DNA from: Paenibacillus taichungensis
GTDB taxonomy: Bacteria > Bacillota > Bacilli > Paenibacillales > Paenibacillaceae
Direction: 5' to 3'
Length of the DNA: 64,000 nucleotides
Assembly: GCF_003287275.1 (NCBI RefSeq)
Contig: NZ_QEVW01000005.1
Span: 496,001-560,000, forward strand
Translations under genes and position numbers: made by a program
Shown: positions 8,691-16,253 of the stretch, piece after piece
How positions within the stretch are numbered: the stretch's first letter is position 1
Layout: every line of letters starts with the position of its first letter
Notes under the pieces: generated by a model
What the model was told of the DNA's origin: nothing
The model's database searches: none
What the model saw: the letters and a program-made list of their open reading frames with translations, nothing else

Positions 8691-9374
8691 ATGGCTAGAA
8701 ATAAGCATCCTGAACAGACGTTACAGCAGATTCTGAACGTCGCTGCGCAGTTATTCACAGAAAAAGGATTTGAAAAAACGAGTATCCAGGACATCATTGT
8801 TGCCCTCGGCATGTCCAAGGGAGCTGTGTATCATCACTTTAGATCCAAAGAGGAAATACTGGACGCAGTCATGGAACAACAGTTCAACTATTCCGCTCAG
8901 ATGATGGATCAATTAGTTACAAATACAACGACCACACCAGCACGAGAGAAATTAGTTCGGATTTTGGAGTATGTCGTTTCTGATCAACAGGCCCATTCCC
9001 TGGATCACGTACTTCGAACCCAGATCAAAAATCCAGTGTTCATTGTACGAGGGATTCAACAGGCTGTGCGGATTGATGCCCCGGTGATTTCAGCGATTTT
9101 GCGTGAAGGCATTACAGATGGATCTATTCATACCGAAGATCCCGAAGCTTGTGCAGAAGTATTCATGATGCTGGTCAATATATGGATTAATCCAACACTA
9201 TTCGGCCGCAATTCGAGCCAAACAAAGCAACGTCTTTATTTTTTACAGCGGTTGATGAACATGCTTGGTGCCAATATTGTGAGTGAATCACTAATTGAAC
9301 GTATTCTAGACCAACATGCTGCGATGGATGCTTATCCTATTCTGGATGAAGACGATGACAGAAATGAGGGATAA
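8691..9374 (+). CDS. TetR/AcrR-family transcriptional regulator
   Basis: A 227-aa regulator. The N-terminal TetR helix-turn-helix is clear: ILNVAAQLFTEKGFEKTSIQ then GMSKGAVYHHFRSKEEIL (residues about 13-57). The remaining helices form a ligand/dimer domain with no recognisable effector motif. The ATG at 8691 has GGAGG 6 nt upstream; the longer ORF from 8535 runs through the promoter and exporter terminator and is rejected. It heads an operon with two downstream genes and is probably autorepressed through the site at 8653-8669. It may also control the adjacent exporter, but no second copy of the operator was seen upstream of that operon. Confidence 0.9.
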   Translation: MARNKHPEQTLQQILNVAAQLFTEKGFEKTSIQDIIVALGMSKGAVYHHFRSKEEILDAVMEQQFNYSAQMMDQLVTNTTTTPAREKLVRILEYVVSDQQAHSLDHVLRTQIKNPVFIVRGIQQAVRIDAPVISAILREGITDGSIHTEDPEACAEVFMMLVNIWINPTLFGRNSSQTKQRLYFLQRLMNMLGANIVSESLIERILDQHAAMDAYPILDEDDDRNEG

Positions 9375-9379
9375 CCATT

Positions 9380-10162
9380 TTGAAGCCTAATGGACATATG
9401 ATTTGCAAAGAATGGTTGTCCGAAGAACCCCTTCTCGCCCTTTCTCTGGAATGGATGCAAGGCGAAGTGCATATTAGCCAGGGCACAGAAGCGGTTATCC
9501 GTGTTATTCAATGGGGCTCCGCTCGTTTTCCAACAACTAGATGTTTTGAAGCTAACGTCAGCCAAGGTTTATTACGTCTGATCGATGGACGAAAACAAGC
9601 TTTTCCGCTGGGCATTAACTTCCATCGCACATCGCTCCACATTATACTGCCGCCTGCGGTCTTGAAAAGGCTGTCGATCAACGGAGTTGGTTCCCACTTT
9701 CTTGTAGATAACGTTTCTTCGGAACAATGGGATTGTGACTGTACATCCGGCAAGCTCACCTTAACTGGCCATGCCCAGCATATCCGTCTACGATCAGTGG
9801 GCAGTCGGGTTACAGCAACAGACCTCCATGCAGAACATATGCAACTGCAAGCCACTTCTTCACCTGTTCAGTTATCCGGTCAGTTCACCCATATTCAATC
9901 TAAAGTGACAGGCAGCCCACTCACCGTTCACTCCTCAACGATGCTTCAATCTCTGGATAGTCGCTCCACAGGTTGTAACGTTGAAGTGCGAATCCCAGCA
10001 GATAACGATGGATTTAAGTTAGACTTCAAACAGGCCGGAGGCCGATTCAACAGTGATTTCCCGCTTCAATCCAATCATAATCAACATACGTATCGTAACG
10101 GTACTTATCCATTTCAAGCAGAGGTCAGAGGTGGGAAGCTCTCCATAGGGAGCTTTTCTTAA
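9380..10162 (+). CDS. Beta-strand-repeat protein, DUF4097-like
   Basis: A 260-aa soluble protein with repeated short beta-strand units (residues about 100-215: alternating SxxVxxxxL-type segments such as KLTLTGHAQHIRLRSVG and VQLSGQFTHIQSKVTG). This is typical of the DUF4097 / putative adhesin beta-helix families. No signal peptide or membrane helix is visible, so it is probably cytoplasmic. It starts at TTG 9380, 5 nt after the TetR gene stop. In Firmicutes such proteins often accompany small regulators and membrane proteins, as here, but the role is unknown. Confidence 0.7.
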   Translation: MKPNGHMICKEWLSEEPLLALSLEWMQGEVHISQGTEAVIRVIQWGSARFPTTRCFEANVSQGLLRLIDGRKQAFPLGINFHRTSLHIILPPAVLKRLSINGVGSHFLVDNVSSEQWDCDCTSGKLTLTGHAQHIRLRSVGSRVTATDLHAEHMQLQATSSPVQLSGQFTHIQSKVTGSPLTVHSSTMLQSLDSRSTGCNVEVRIPADNDGFKLDFKQAGGRFNSDFPLQSNHNQHTYRNGTYPFQAEVRGGKLSIGSFS

Positions 10163-10187
10163 CATTCCATATAGAGGAGGTAAACAT

Positions 10188-10361
10188 ATGAGCATTGGCT
10201 GGATCGTTGGCAGCAGCTTGGCTACCGTGGTATTACTTGCGGGGATCATCAGTTTGTTCATCGGTATACGCAAAAGCAATAATCGGCGCTGCCCTTGGTG
10301 GTTCATCGGTTTTGGAGTGGCCGCACTAGTTAGTGCAGCGATTAATTATCCCGGAACATAA
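10188..10361 (+). CDS. Small two-helix membrane protein (57 aa)
   Basis: A 57-codon ORF starting ATG 10188, 7 nt after GAGGAGG. It has two hydrophobic segments (residues about 4-26 and 37-52) separated by a basic loop (RKSNNRR), so a hairpin in the membrane with the loop probably cytoplasmic. It follows the DUF4097-like gene by 25 nt, in the same operon as the TetR regulator. No family recognised. Confidence 0.7.
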   Translation: MSIGWIVGSSLATVVLLAGIISLFIGIRKSNNRRCPWWFIGFGVAALVSAAINYPGT

Positions 10362-10382
10362 GAAACGCCGCATCAACATGCG

Positions 10383-10437
10383 TAAAAAAAAGACAACCGC
10401 GCAGACCAGTCACTTTCCGTGCTGCTGCGGATTGTCT
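10383..10437 (-). terminator. Intrinsic terminator of the DUF218 gene
   Basis: Read on the minus strand: stem AGACAATCCGC ... GCGGTTGTCT with an inner CAG/CTG extension, then eight T. The left arm overlaps the stop codon of the DUF218 gene. Confidence 0.75.
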
Positions 10438-11065
10438 ATCCATCTATCCATCCTTTGACCATATATCCCATATATAATATCGTTTCTCTTGCCAGAAAAG
10501 GAATTTGGCTGCGCCAGGTCTGGTAAGCCGTCGTTCGTGTTGGGGACGGAACAGCATCCATGCCGAGTCCGCTAGCGAGCTTCATCGCCCGTTTCATGTG
10601 CAGCGGGTCACTTACAATGGTGTAGGTGTGAAACCCTGCCTGTTTCCCAACGGTACGCGAGTTCACCAGATTCTCCTCCGTTATTCTCGACTCCGTCTCC
10701 ATTTGAATATCTGCCGGATCTACACCGTGTGCAACAGCATAATCTCGTCCTACTTCAGCTTCGGCTCGCTCACCTGCACTGCCAGACCCACCAGTAAAGA
10801 GCAAATGGCTGATCGTCCCCTGGCGATATAATAAAATGGCGTGCTCAATACGTTCGCGAAATACGGGTGAAGGGTTGTCCCCTTCTACGGCTGCACCGAG
10901 GATAATCGCCGCATCACTCTGTCTGGATGATTCCTCATCGGTGTAGGCCCAGATTAGCAAGGCTGTAGTTATCGTCCATATAACTCCAATCAGTACTAGC
11001 GATGCAATGGAGATTACAAGCCAGTGTTTGCTTTTTATTTTACGTTTCGTGAACTTGCCTTCCAT
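10436..11065 (-). CDS. DUF218 (YdcF/SanA/ElyC-like) membrane-anchored protein
   Basis: A 209-aa protein with one N-terminal membrane anchor (residues about 15-42) and an extracellular DUF218 domain. The core motifs AAIILGAAVEGD, LLFTGG and the SRITEENLVNS segment, whose ENxxNS residues are conserved in the YdcF/SanA family, are all visible. The family is linked to envelope integrity; the reaction is unknown. It starts at ATG 11065, overlapping the stop of the upstream gene (TGATG); a GTG one codon earlier is also possible. It forms a two-gene operon with the HEPN-like gene. Confidence 0.85.
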   Translation of the reverse strand: MEGKFTKRKIKSKHWLVISIASLVLIGVIWTITTALLIWAYTDEESSRQSDAAIILGAAVEGDNPSPVFRERIEHAILLYRQGTISHLLFTGGSGSAGERAEAEVGRDYAVAHGVDPADIQMETESRITEENLVNSRTVGKQAGFHTYTIVSDPLHMKRAMKLASGLGMDAVPSPTRTTAYQTWRSQIPFLARETILYMGYMVKGWIDG

Positions 11066-11616
11066 CACAATGATTCATCCTCTTCCAGTGCCCGGGCGTG
11101 CATGCTCTCTGCATGCATACGTTCGAGTGTCTGCAGCGCCGCCGCGGACTCAGCATCCAGCCCAAGCTCTGCAATCCAGGCACCTGTGTACTGCTGAAGA
11201 CTAATCTCCAGTTCCTGTGCACGGTCTTTGAAATCTTCCAGCTCCTTGATCATGCGTGATCGTCCTTCAGGACTGAATGTCTCATGAATACGTTCCTTAA
11301 AATAGTGATGTACAATGCTATTACGCTGCTTCCATAGTTCATTCAACTGACGAGTCTCTTCCTCTGAAAAAGTAAAATGATGACGTACCTCATGAATGAG
11401 TTGTCCGAGTGAACTGCTCATCTTCCGCTCATACAGATCTTCCAGATCTTCTTCGGAAACAACTTTTCCCTGAGACATTTTCATTAATAAAATCAGATTG
11501 ACCAGTTGCTGTTCAAGCGCCTGTCCATAATATACAGCCAATCCGTAATATGCAAACAATTCTCTGGAGTGTTCGCTGTCCAGCATGTCACCATGCTGCA
11601 TGTCTGTCTTTTGCAT
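11065..11616 (-). CDS. HEPN-like helical protein, function unknown
   Basis: A 183-aa all-helical protein that I do not recognise as a named family. Around residue 95-100 it carries RNSIVHH, which fits the R-[N/H/D]-x3-4-H signature of HEPN ribonuclease domains, in a helix preceded by a hydrophobic N-terminal helix (AYYGLAVYYGQALEQQL). The start at 11616 has AAAGGAGG 7 nt upstream. It overlaps the start of the DUF218 gene. No nucleotidyltransferase (MNT) antitoxin partner lies beside it, so a toxin role is not supported; a housekeeping HEPN-like fold is equally possible. Confidence 0.6.
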   Translation of the reverse strand: MQKTDMQHGDMLDSEHSRELFAYYGLAVYYGQALEQQLVNLILLMKMSQGKVVSEEDLEDLYERKMSSSLGQLIHEVRHHFTFSEEETRQLNELWKQRNSIVHHYFKERIHETFSPEGRSRMIKELEDFKDRAQELEISLQQYTGAWIAELGLDAESAAALQTLERMHAESMHARALEEDESL

Positions 11617-11715
11617 AAGCGAGCCTCCTTTATCTCCGTACAATACTTTCCATCCAACGTCCCTCTATGGTAACGAAACATAGACCAACATTCAAGTTAA
11701 GCGGAATAATAGCAT

Positions 11716-12425
11716 CTAACTCCGTAAATCCCTTCTTCCCGATAACCATATATGGATGATGAGTAGAACTATGGCATAAAGTATAGCCCACACTGTCATC
11801 AGCACAACAGCCCCCAATTTCAAATCTTCAAATAACATCATCTCACGAACCAGATAAAATGCCGGAGGCAGGATCTTGACAACCCACTGTATGGATTCAG
11901 GCAAACGTCCGCTTAACGAACCTTGGACAAACGATAACAATATCACCACTATGAAAGGCGGCATGCTGCGGCTCAACATGGGAATGTACGATTTTTGGAA
12001 GAAAACACTGAGCCCCAGACCCAGGAGCGACAACGCCAAATGTCCGGACCAAACCATGATCCACTCCCCAGCACTTGGTAGCCTTCCAAACATGCCCGTA
12101 ACAACCGGATATAACACGGTAATAGCAGTCAGGCCAAACTGCATGATCAACGCACAGATTATTTGAGCAAGGACAACCTTGCGTTTGCTTCCTGCATGCA
12201 GCACAAGTAATTGATACTGCCCCGCAGGTTCCGTATTCATTACCGTCAAGCCCAGCCAAGCGGCACCAAAAAAGAGCAGCATGGCCGTAACACTGTAACT
12301 GTCCGCAACCGGATTAGGTTTGTAGGAATAGATAAGCAGCATCGTATGATATAAAAGATCACCGGCGCAACATATTTCTGTGAACGTATGTAATGTTTTA
12401 ACAAATAACGAGTCAAGTAGATCAT
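11716..12425 (-). pseudogene. ABC-2 type permease gene with a single-base frameshift
   Basis: A membrane permease partner of the ATPase encoded just upstream. The frame that starts at ATG 12425, overlapping the ATPase stop as ATGA, gives a convincing N-terminus (MIYLTRYLLKHYIRS ... YVAPVIFY) and then runs out of homology-like sequence. The rest (from about MLLIYSYKPNPV to the end, with five or six membrane helices) lies in another frame. Joining them needs one extra base near 12346-12358, where a short A/T run lies. The rejoined product would be 236 aa. The single-frame ORF from 12492 has a 71-nt overlap with the ATPase and an N-terminus that does not look like protein. Either a real mutation or a sequencing error. 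Confidence 0.7.
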
Positions 12426-13465
12426 TGGAGGTCGCCTCCTGCCCTAGATATGGAGGAAAGGTTTTCCGCTGCTCCCCTGCCCATAACCTCATTTGGGTGC
12501 CGCCCCTCCATCAATCCTTCCATATTTAATCGGCTCTCTTCCGGCTGCACAGACACGATGGAACCACCAGCAGCCAGTATCATTCCTATAATCCGATCTG
12601 CCGAACTGCGTGACACTTTCCAATCCCATACTTCTCGACCATAATCCTGACGAGCCATGCTGCGATGACATGTAATGATTTCCGGTTGTTCAACCAGCAG
12701 CGCATCGATAACGGATTGTTTCTGCCCTTCCATCACACTTTGAATACTCACAGCGGGCTCACCAGCTTGCTGCAAGTCTTCCCGGCTCCAGCGACGCAGC
12801 ACCGTTCCCTTCTGTAACACGATGACCTGATCTGCGAGACGATCAATCAGCAATGGCTCATGGCAAGCTGTTACGATCTGGCTTCCTTCCTGTTTCCACT
12901 GTCTGAGCAGAGTTACAATTGCTTCCTGCGCCGGAACGTCCAGACCGGACAATGGTTCATCAAGCAGCAATAACCCATCAGGGCCAGGTAGCATAGCCTG
13001 AATCAAGTTCACTTTCTGCAAAGTACCTTTGGACAACTGTGGCAGATTCTGATCCAGCGCCGTGCCCACGAATAAAAGTTCACTTAATTCGCCTATCCGT
13101 TGACGCAATATTTCAGGGCGCATGCCACGAATACGTCCCATTTCCCACAAGTACTCTCTTGAGGTGAAGGGCAGGCGTGCCAATCCATCCAGTGCATACA
13201 TAATCCGCCCATGGCTTGGCTTGCGCAGGGAGCCTGAGTCAGGCAGTAACATGCTCGCCAGCACACGCAGCAACGTGCTTTTGCCTGAGCCATTCCTGCC
13301 CACCAGGACGATGCACTCCCCCTGGCCTACTTCCAGATTGATATCATTCAATACCTGAACATCCCCAAGTCGTTTGCTCACCTGTTGTAGCGATATGATT
13401 CGTCCGTTTGAGCCTGCTGCTGCTTTTACTGCTTTATCGAAAAATCTACTCGTCCTCCATCCCAT
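12422..13465 (-). CDS. ABC transporter ATP-binding protein
   Basis: A 347-aa ATPase: Walker A GRNGSGKST (about residue 57), signature LSKGTLQKV, Walker B LLLLDEPLSGLD and the switch His in TACHEP. The last 100 residues form an extra domain of unknown role. It pairs with the permease gene it overlaps. The ATG at 13465 is chosen, 4 nt after the argS stop; no good Shine-Dalgarno sequence precedes it, so translation may be coupled to argS. Substrate unknown. Confidence 0.8.
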   Translation of the reverse strand: MGWRTSRFFDKAVKAAAGSNGRIISLQQVSKRLGDVQVLNDINLEVGQGECIVLVGRNGSGKSTLLRVLASMLLPDSGSLRKPSHGRIMYALDGLARLPFTSREYLWEMGRIRGMRPEILRQRIGELSELLFVGTALDQNLPQLSKGTLQKVNLIQAMLPGPDGLLLLDEPLSGLDVPAQEAIVTLLRQWKQEGSQIVTACHEPLLIDRLADQVIVLQKGTVLRRWSREDLQQAGEPAVSIQSVMEGQKQSVIDALLVEQPEIITCHRSMARQDYGREVWDWKVSRSSADRIIGMILAAGGSIVSVQPEESRLNMEGLMEGRHPNEVMGRGAAENLSSISRAGGDLQ

Positions 13466-13469
13466 AGAA

Positions 13470-15215
13470 TCACATCCGTTCAGGAGCTTGGACGCCAAGT
13501 AAATATAGGCTGTAGGCAAGACGCTCCGCCGTACGCTCTGTTAACGCCACCCGGAAGGGTTTGATATCAGCCGGCGCATCCGCAATCCGTTCCGCATGGT
13601 AGAAGCGGTTGAACGCTTGGGCAACATCTATCGCATACTTGGCAATGACCGAGGGCTCGTTGCGATGAATTGCTTTTTCCAGATACTGCGGATAATCCAC
13701 CAGCAGTTTCAACAATCCCCATGAAGTGTCACCGACCATGACCGGCTTGTTCTCTGAGTTTGCCGTAGCATTGTTACTACTACTGCTACTACTACTAACA
13801 TAGTCCAACTGATTTTCATTTTCCACACGCCCCGCCTCTGTTGCCTTCGCAAGCACACTGTTAATCCGGGCATGTGTGTATTGCACATAAGGTCCTGTCT
13901 CCCCTTCAAAGCTCACCGCATCTTCGAGCGAGAAATCGACATCGTTCAACCGATTATTGCGCAGATCACCGAATACAATCGCACCTACACCAACCGCTTC
14001 CGCAACCTCCTGCGGATTCGGCAGATTTGGATTTTTCTCCTGAATAATCTGTAATGCCCGAGCAACTGCCTCGTCGAGTACTTCCTGTAAAAAGACAACT
14101 TTTCCCCGGCGGGTAGACATCTTCCGTCCTTCGAAACGCATCAAACCAAACGGAATATGTTCGCAAATCTCAGACCATGCATACCCCATCCGTGATAATA
14201 CCGCAAATACCTGACGGAAATGAAGCTTCTGCTCACCCCCGACTACATACAGCATTTTATCCGCCTTCATCACATCATGACGATAAACGGCTGTTGCCAA
14301 ATCCCGCGTTGGATAGATGGTTGTTCCATCGGTTTTGATAATCAGGCAAGGTGGCATATTCTCATCCTCCAAACGTACCACCAATGCGCCTTCGCTCTCT
14401 TCAAGCAATCCTTTGGATTTCAGTTCTTCAACAACCGCACCCATCTTGTCATTGTAAAAGCTCTCACCCAGCGTATGGTCAAACTGTACATTCAGACGCT
14501 CATACATCCGGTTGAATTCTTTCATGCTCACTTCTACGAAAAAGGTCCATAACCGCTGTGCTTCTTCATCCCCTTGCTCCAGCTTGCGGAACCAATCTCG
14601 TGCCTCGATCTCCAGTGAGGGATCATTCTCCGCCTCATCGTGAAACCTCACATACAGCTCCAATGATGTACGAATCGGCTCAGCTTGTAAGGCTTCATCA
14701 TTGCCCCAACGTTTGTAGGCTGCAATCTGTTTGCCGAACTGCGTTCCCCAATCCCCCAGGTGATTCACACTGACCGAAGTATAGCCTGCCTCGTTATATA
14801 ACCGATACAACGCTGCCCCAATCACGGTGGAGCGCAGATGACCGATTCCGAATGGCTTGGCAATGTTAGGCGACGACATGTCGATCACAACGCGTGCACC
14901 TGCCCCCAGTTGCAGCTTGCCAAATGTTTTATGTCCCAGTTCTTGCAGCAGCTTCGGCGCCAGATCTTCCCGATTGAAACGTATGTTTACATAGGGTCCT
15001 GCTGGAGAAGCATCCAGCCCAACTGTCTGTAATTGAGCTGCGATATCCGTAGCAATAACAGCGGGTGCTTTTTTCAACGACTTGGCCAGAATAAAGCAAG
15101 GAAACGCGGCATCTCCCATCTCCGGCTGTGGCGGAACCTCCAGTAATCTCAACACCTCGTCTTGCTTCATTCCCGTTAAGGGAGCAATATGTGCTGCTGC
15201 CTGATTCATCAACAT
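13470..15215 (-). CDS. argS: Arginyl-tRNA synthetase
   Basis: Class I aminoacyl-tRNA synthetase of 581 aa that charges tRNA-Arg. The HIGH motif is FGIGHLRS (about residue 130) after the SSPNIAKP segment, the KMSKS-like motif is RKMSTRRG (about 373), and the C-terminal anticodon-binding DALR domain ends the protein. A run of seven serines followed by Asn-rich sequence (about residues 475-495) is inserted before the DALR domain, encoded by a near-perfect AGT repeat at 13779-13799. Most bacterial ArgS proteins are about 555-560 aa, so this insert explains part of the extra length. The ATG at 15215 has AGGAG 8 nt upstream. Controlled by the T-box leader upstream. Confidence 0.93.
   Translation of the reverse strand: MLMNQAAAHIAPLTGMKQDEVLRLLEVPPQPEMGDAAFPCFILAKSLKKAPAVIATDIAAQLQTVGLDASPAGPYVNIRFNREDLAPKLLQELGHKTFGKLQLGAGARVVIDMSSPNIAKPFGIGHLRSTVIGAALYRLYNEAGYTSVSVNHLGDWGTQFGKQIAAYKRWGNDEALQAEPIRTSLELYVRFHDEAENDPSLEIEARDWFRKLEQGDEEAQRLWTFFVEVSMKEFNRMYERLNVQFDHTLGESFYNDKMGAVVEELKSKGLLEESEGALVVRLEDENMPPCLIIKTDGTTIYPTRDLATAVYRHDVMKADKMLYVVGGEQKLHFRQVFAVLSRMGYAWSEICEHIPFGLMRFEGRKMSTRRGKVVFLQEVLDEAVARALQIIQEKNPNLPNPQEVAEAVGVGAIVFGDLRNNRLNDVDFSLEDAVSFEGETGPYVQYTHARINSVLAKATEAGRVENENQLDYVSSSSSSSNNATANSENKPVMVGDTSWGLLKLLVDYPQYLEKAIHRNEPSVIAKYAIDVAQAFNRFYHAERIADAPADIKPFRVALTERTAERLAYSLYLLGVQAPERM
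13779..13799. repeat. AGT trinucleotide repeat inside argS
   Basis: About seven serine codons in a row (AGT with one AGC) form a microsatellite-like tract in the coding sequence. Gains or losses of whole units would keep the frame. Confidence 0.8.
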
Positions 15216-15263
15216 GTTGAACACTCCTAGTCATTATCGTATTTAGCCATGCAATAGAAAACA

Positions 15264-15584
15264 AAAAAGCCCTCGTCTCTATATCAGAGACGAGAGCTGA
15301 TCTTCACAGTTCCCGCGGTACCACTCTTGGTGAGCAGGTTGTAAATGCACATCATAGTACATTCACAGCCTGCTCCGCTCGGTGCGATTAACGGCCGCCT
15401 GCCGGATTGCCCTCTAGCCCATGCTCTACACCCTCTCACGGGTGTAAACATTACTTCGGACAACCATCTCACGGGTGCGCTTCACTCAGGTCATGTCATA
15501 CCGGCTTCCACCTGCCCCGGCTCGCTGTCATGCATGGATTCTGGCTACTCTCCCGATCACGGATATTCATCGTTTCAATTCATT
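15264..15584 (-). ncRNA. T-box riboswitch of argS
   Basis: The minus strand carries the T-box core AGAGTGGTACCGCGGG (15312-15327), followed by a terminator hairpin of about 12 bp (15269-15280/15286-15298) and six T. Stem I features near the 5' end include GATCGGGAGAGTAG and AGCGAGC. A CGC triplet (15477-15479) in the context GAAGCGCA is a candidate arginine specifier; this assignment is tentative. Uncharged tRNA-Arg would stabilise the antiterminator and allow argS transcription. Confidence 0.9.
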
Positions 15585-15590
15585 GCCATC

Positions 15591-15619
15591 ATTATACAGA
15601 TCAAGCTCTGCTTTGGCAA
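15591..15619 (-). promoter_or_regulatory. Promoter of the argS T-box transcript
   Basis: Minus-strand TTGCCA (15614-15619), 17-nt spacer, TATAAT (15591-15596). The predicted start near 15584 matches the T-box 5' end. Confidence 0.75.
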
Positions 15620-15714
15620 CCTGTTACATGCATTTCCCAATGTAGTACCAGCTGTGGATAGAAATTTTCACCTTCGGATGGTGAGGAACAGGAACGTTAC
15701 TATGTTGAATCCAT

Positions 15715-15788
15715 AAAAAATCCCCTCCAGTAGACAACGTTGTAATCCATCTTATCGGATGTCTTATCATTGTCTTCTGTGAGGGGAT
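15715..15788 (-). terminator. Long-stem terminator after the copper-binding gene
   Basis: Minus strand: AATCCCCTC ... GAGGGGATT with inner pairs AGACAA/TTGTCT and ATCC/GGAT, followed by six T. It lies about 65 nt after the stop of the Cys-rich gene. Confidence 0.7.
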
Positions 15789-15789
15789 T

Positions 15790-15827
15790 AGCCTGGCATC
15801 GTGAATATTGCCAGGGCTTTTTATTTT
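15790..15827 (+). terminator. Plus-strand terminator-like hairpin
   Basis: AGCCTGGC (15790-15797) and GCCAGGGCT (15810-15818), followed on the plus strand by TTTTTATTTT. No plus-strand gene precedes it, so it either guards against antisense transcription or ends an unseen plus-strand RNA. Confidence 0.55.
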
Positions 15828-15851
15828 CAATTCAGTTCAATGGAGTTATAT

Positions 15852-16187
15852 TTACGCTACTGCGGCCATCAGGCGGCAAGCCTCTGCACATTTACGGCAA
15901 GCTTCTGCGCAAGCCTGGCAGTGATCATGTTGATGTTTGCCACACTCAGCAGCACAAGCTTCACATGCTTTCACACACAGTTCGCAAATTTCGGCGATGA
16001 AATCACTTCCGCGTGTCATGGCTTGAGCAGCAAAACTGCAGATTTCTGCACATTCACGATCCAAACGAATGCAATCACGCAGCATCGCCAGATCATATTC
16101 TTTCAGACTCGATATGTAACATACGTTGCAAGCATTCATACACTCCAGGCAAGCATCGATACATTGTTGATATTGTTGTTGTGTCAT
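15852..16187 (-). CDS. Cys-rich four-helix-bundle copper-binding protein
   Basis: A 111-aa protein with 18 cysteines in repeated CxxC/CxxxC spacing (CIDACLECMNAC, CELCVKACEACAAEC, CQACAEACRKC) along predicted helices. This is the pattern of the Csp/YhjQ/DUF326 copper-storage family, in which thiols line the core of a helix bundle and hold Cu(I). No signal peptide, so cytosolic. The start has GGGAGG 8 nt upstream. It lies next to a CobW metallochaperone, suggesting a small metal-handling locus. Confidence 0.85.
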   Translation of the reverse strand: MTQQQYQQCIDACLECMNACNVCYISSLKEYDLAMLRDCIRLDRECAEICSFAAQAMTRGSDFIAEICELCVKACEACAAECGKHQHDHCQACAEACRKCAEACRLMAAVA

Positions 16188-16253
16188 TAAAGTTACCTCC
16201 CAGACTAAGTTTGCTATGCTACTTAATACCCCGTCTGGAGGAACCTTGAATCA

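Noticed and set aside
10366..10390. Small hairpin CGCAT-CAAC-ATGCG followed by an A-run as a plus-strand terminator
   Set aside because: The plus strand has A rather than T after the stem, so it cannot terminate the 57-aa gene; the A-run is the T-tract of the opposing minus-strand terminator.
12340..12360. Programmed -1 ribosomal frameshift in the permease gene
   Set aside because: No canonical X-XXY-YYZ slippery heptamer in the zero frame and no downstream pseudoknot recognised, so mutation or error is simpler.
11716..12492. Reading the permease as an intact 258-aa gene starting at 12492
   Set aside because: It overlaps the ATPase gene by 71 nt, has no RBS, and its first 48 residues do not resemble a permease, while the alternative frame from 12425 does.
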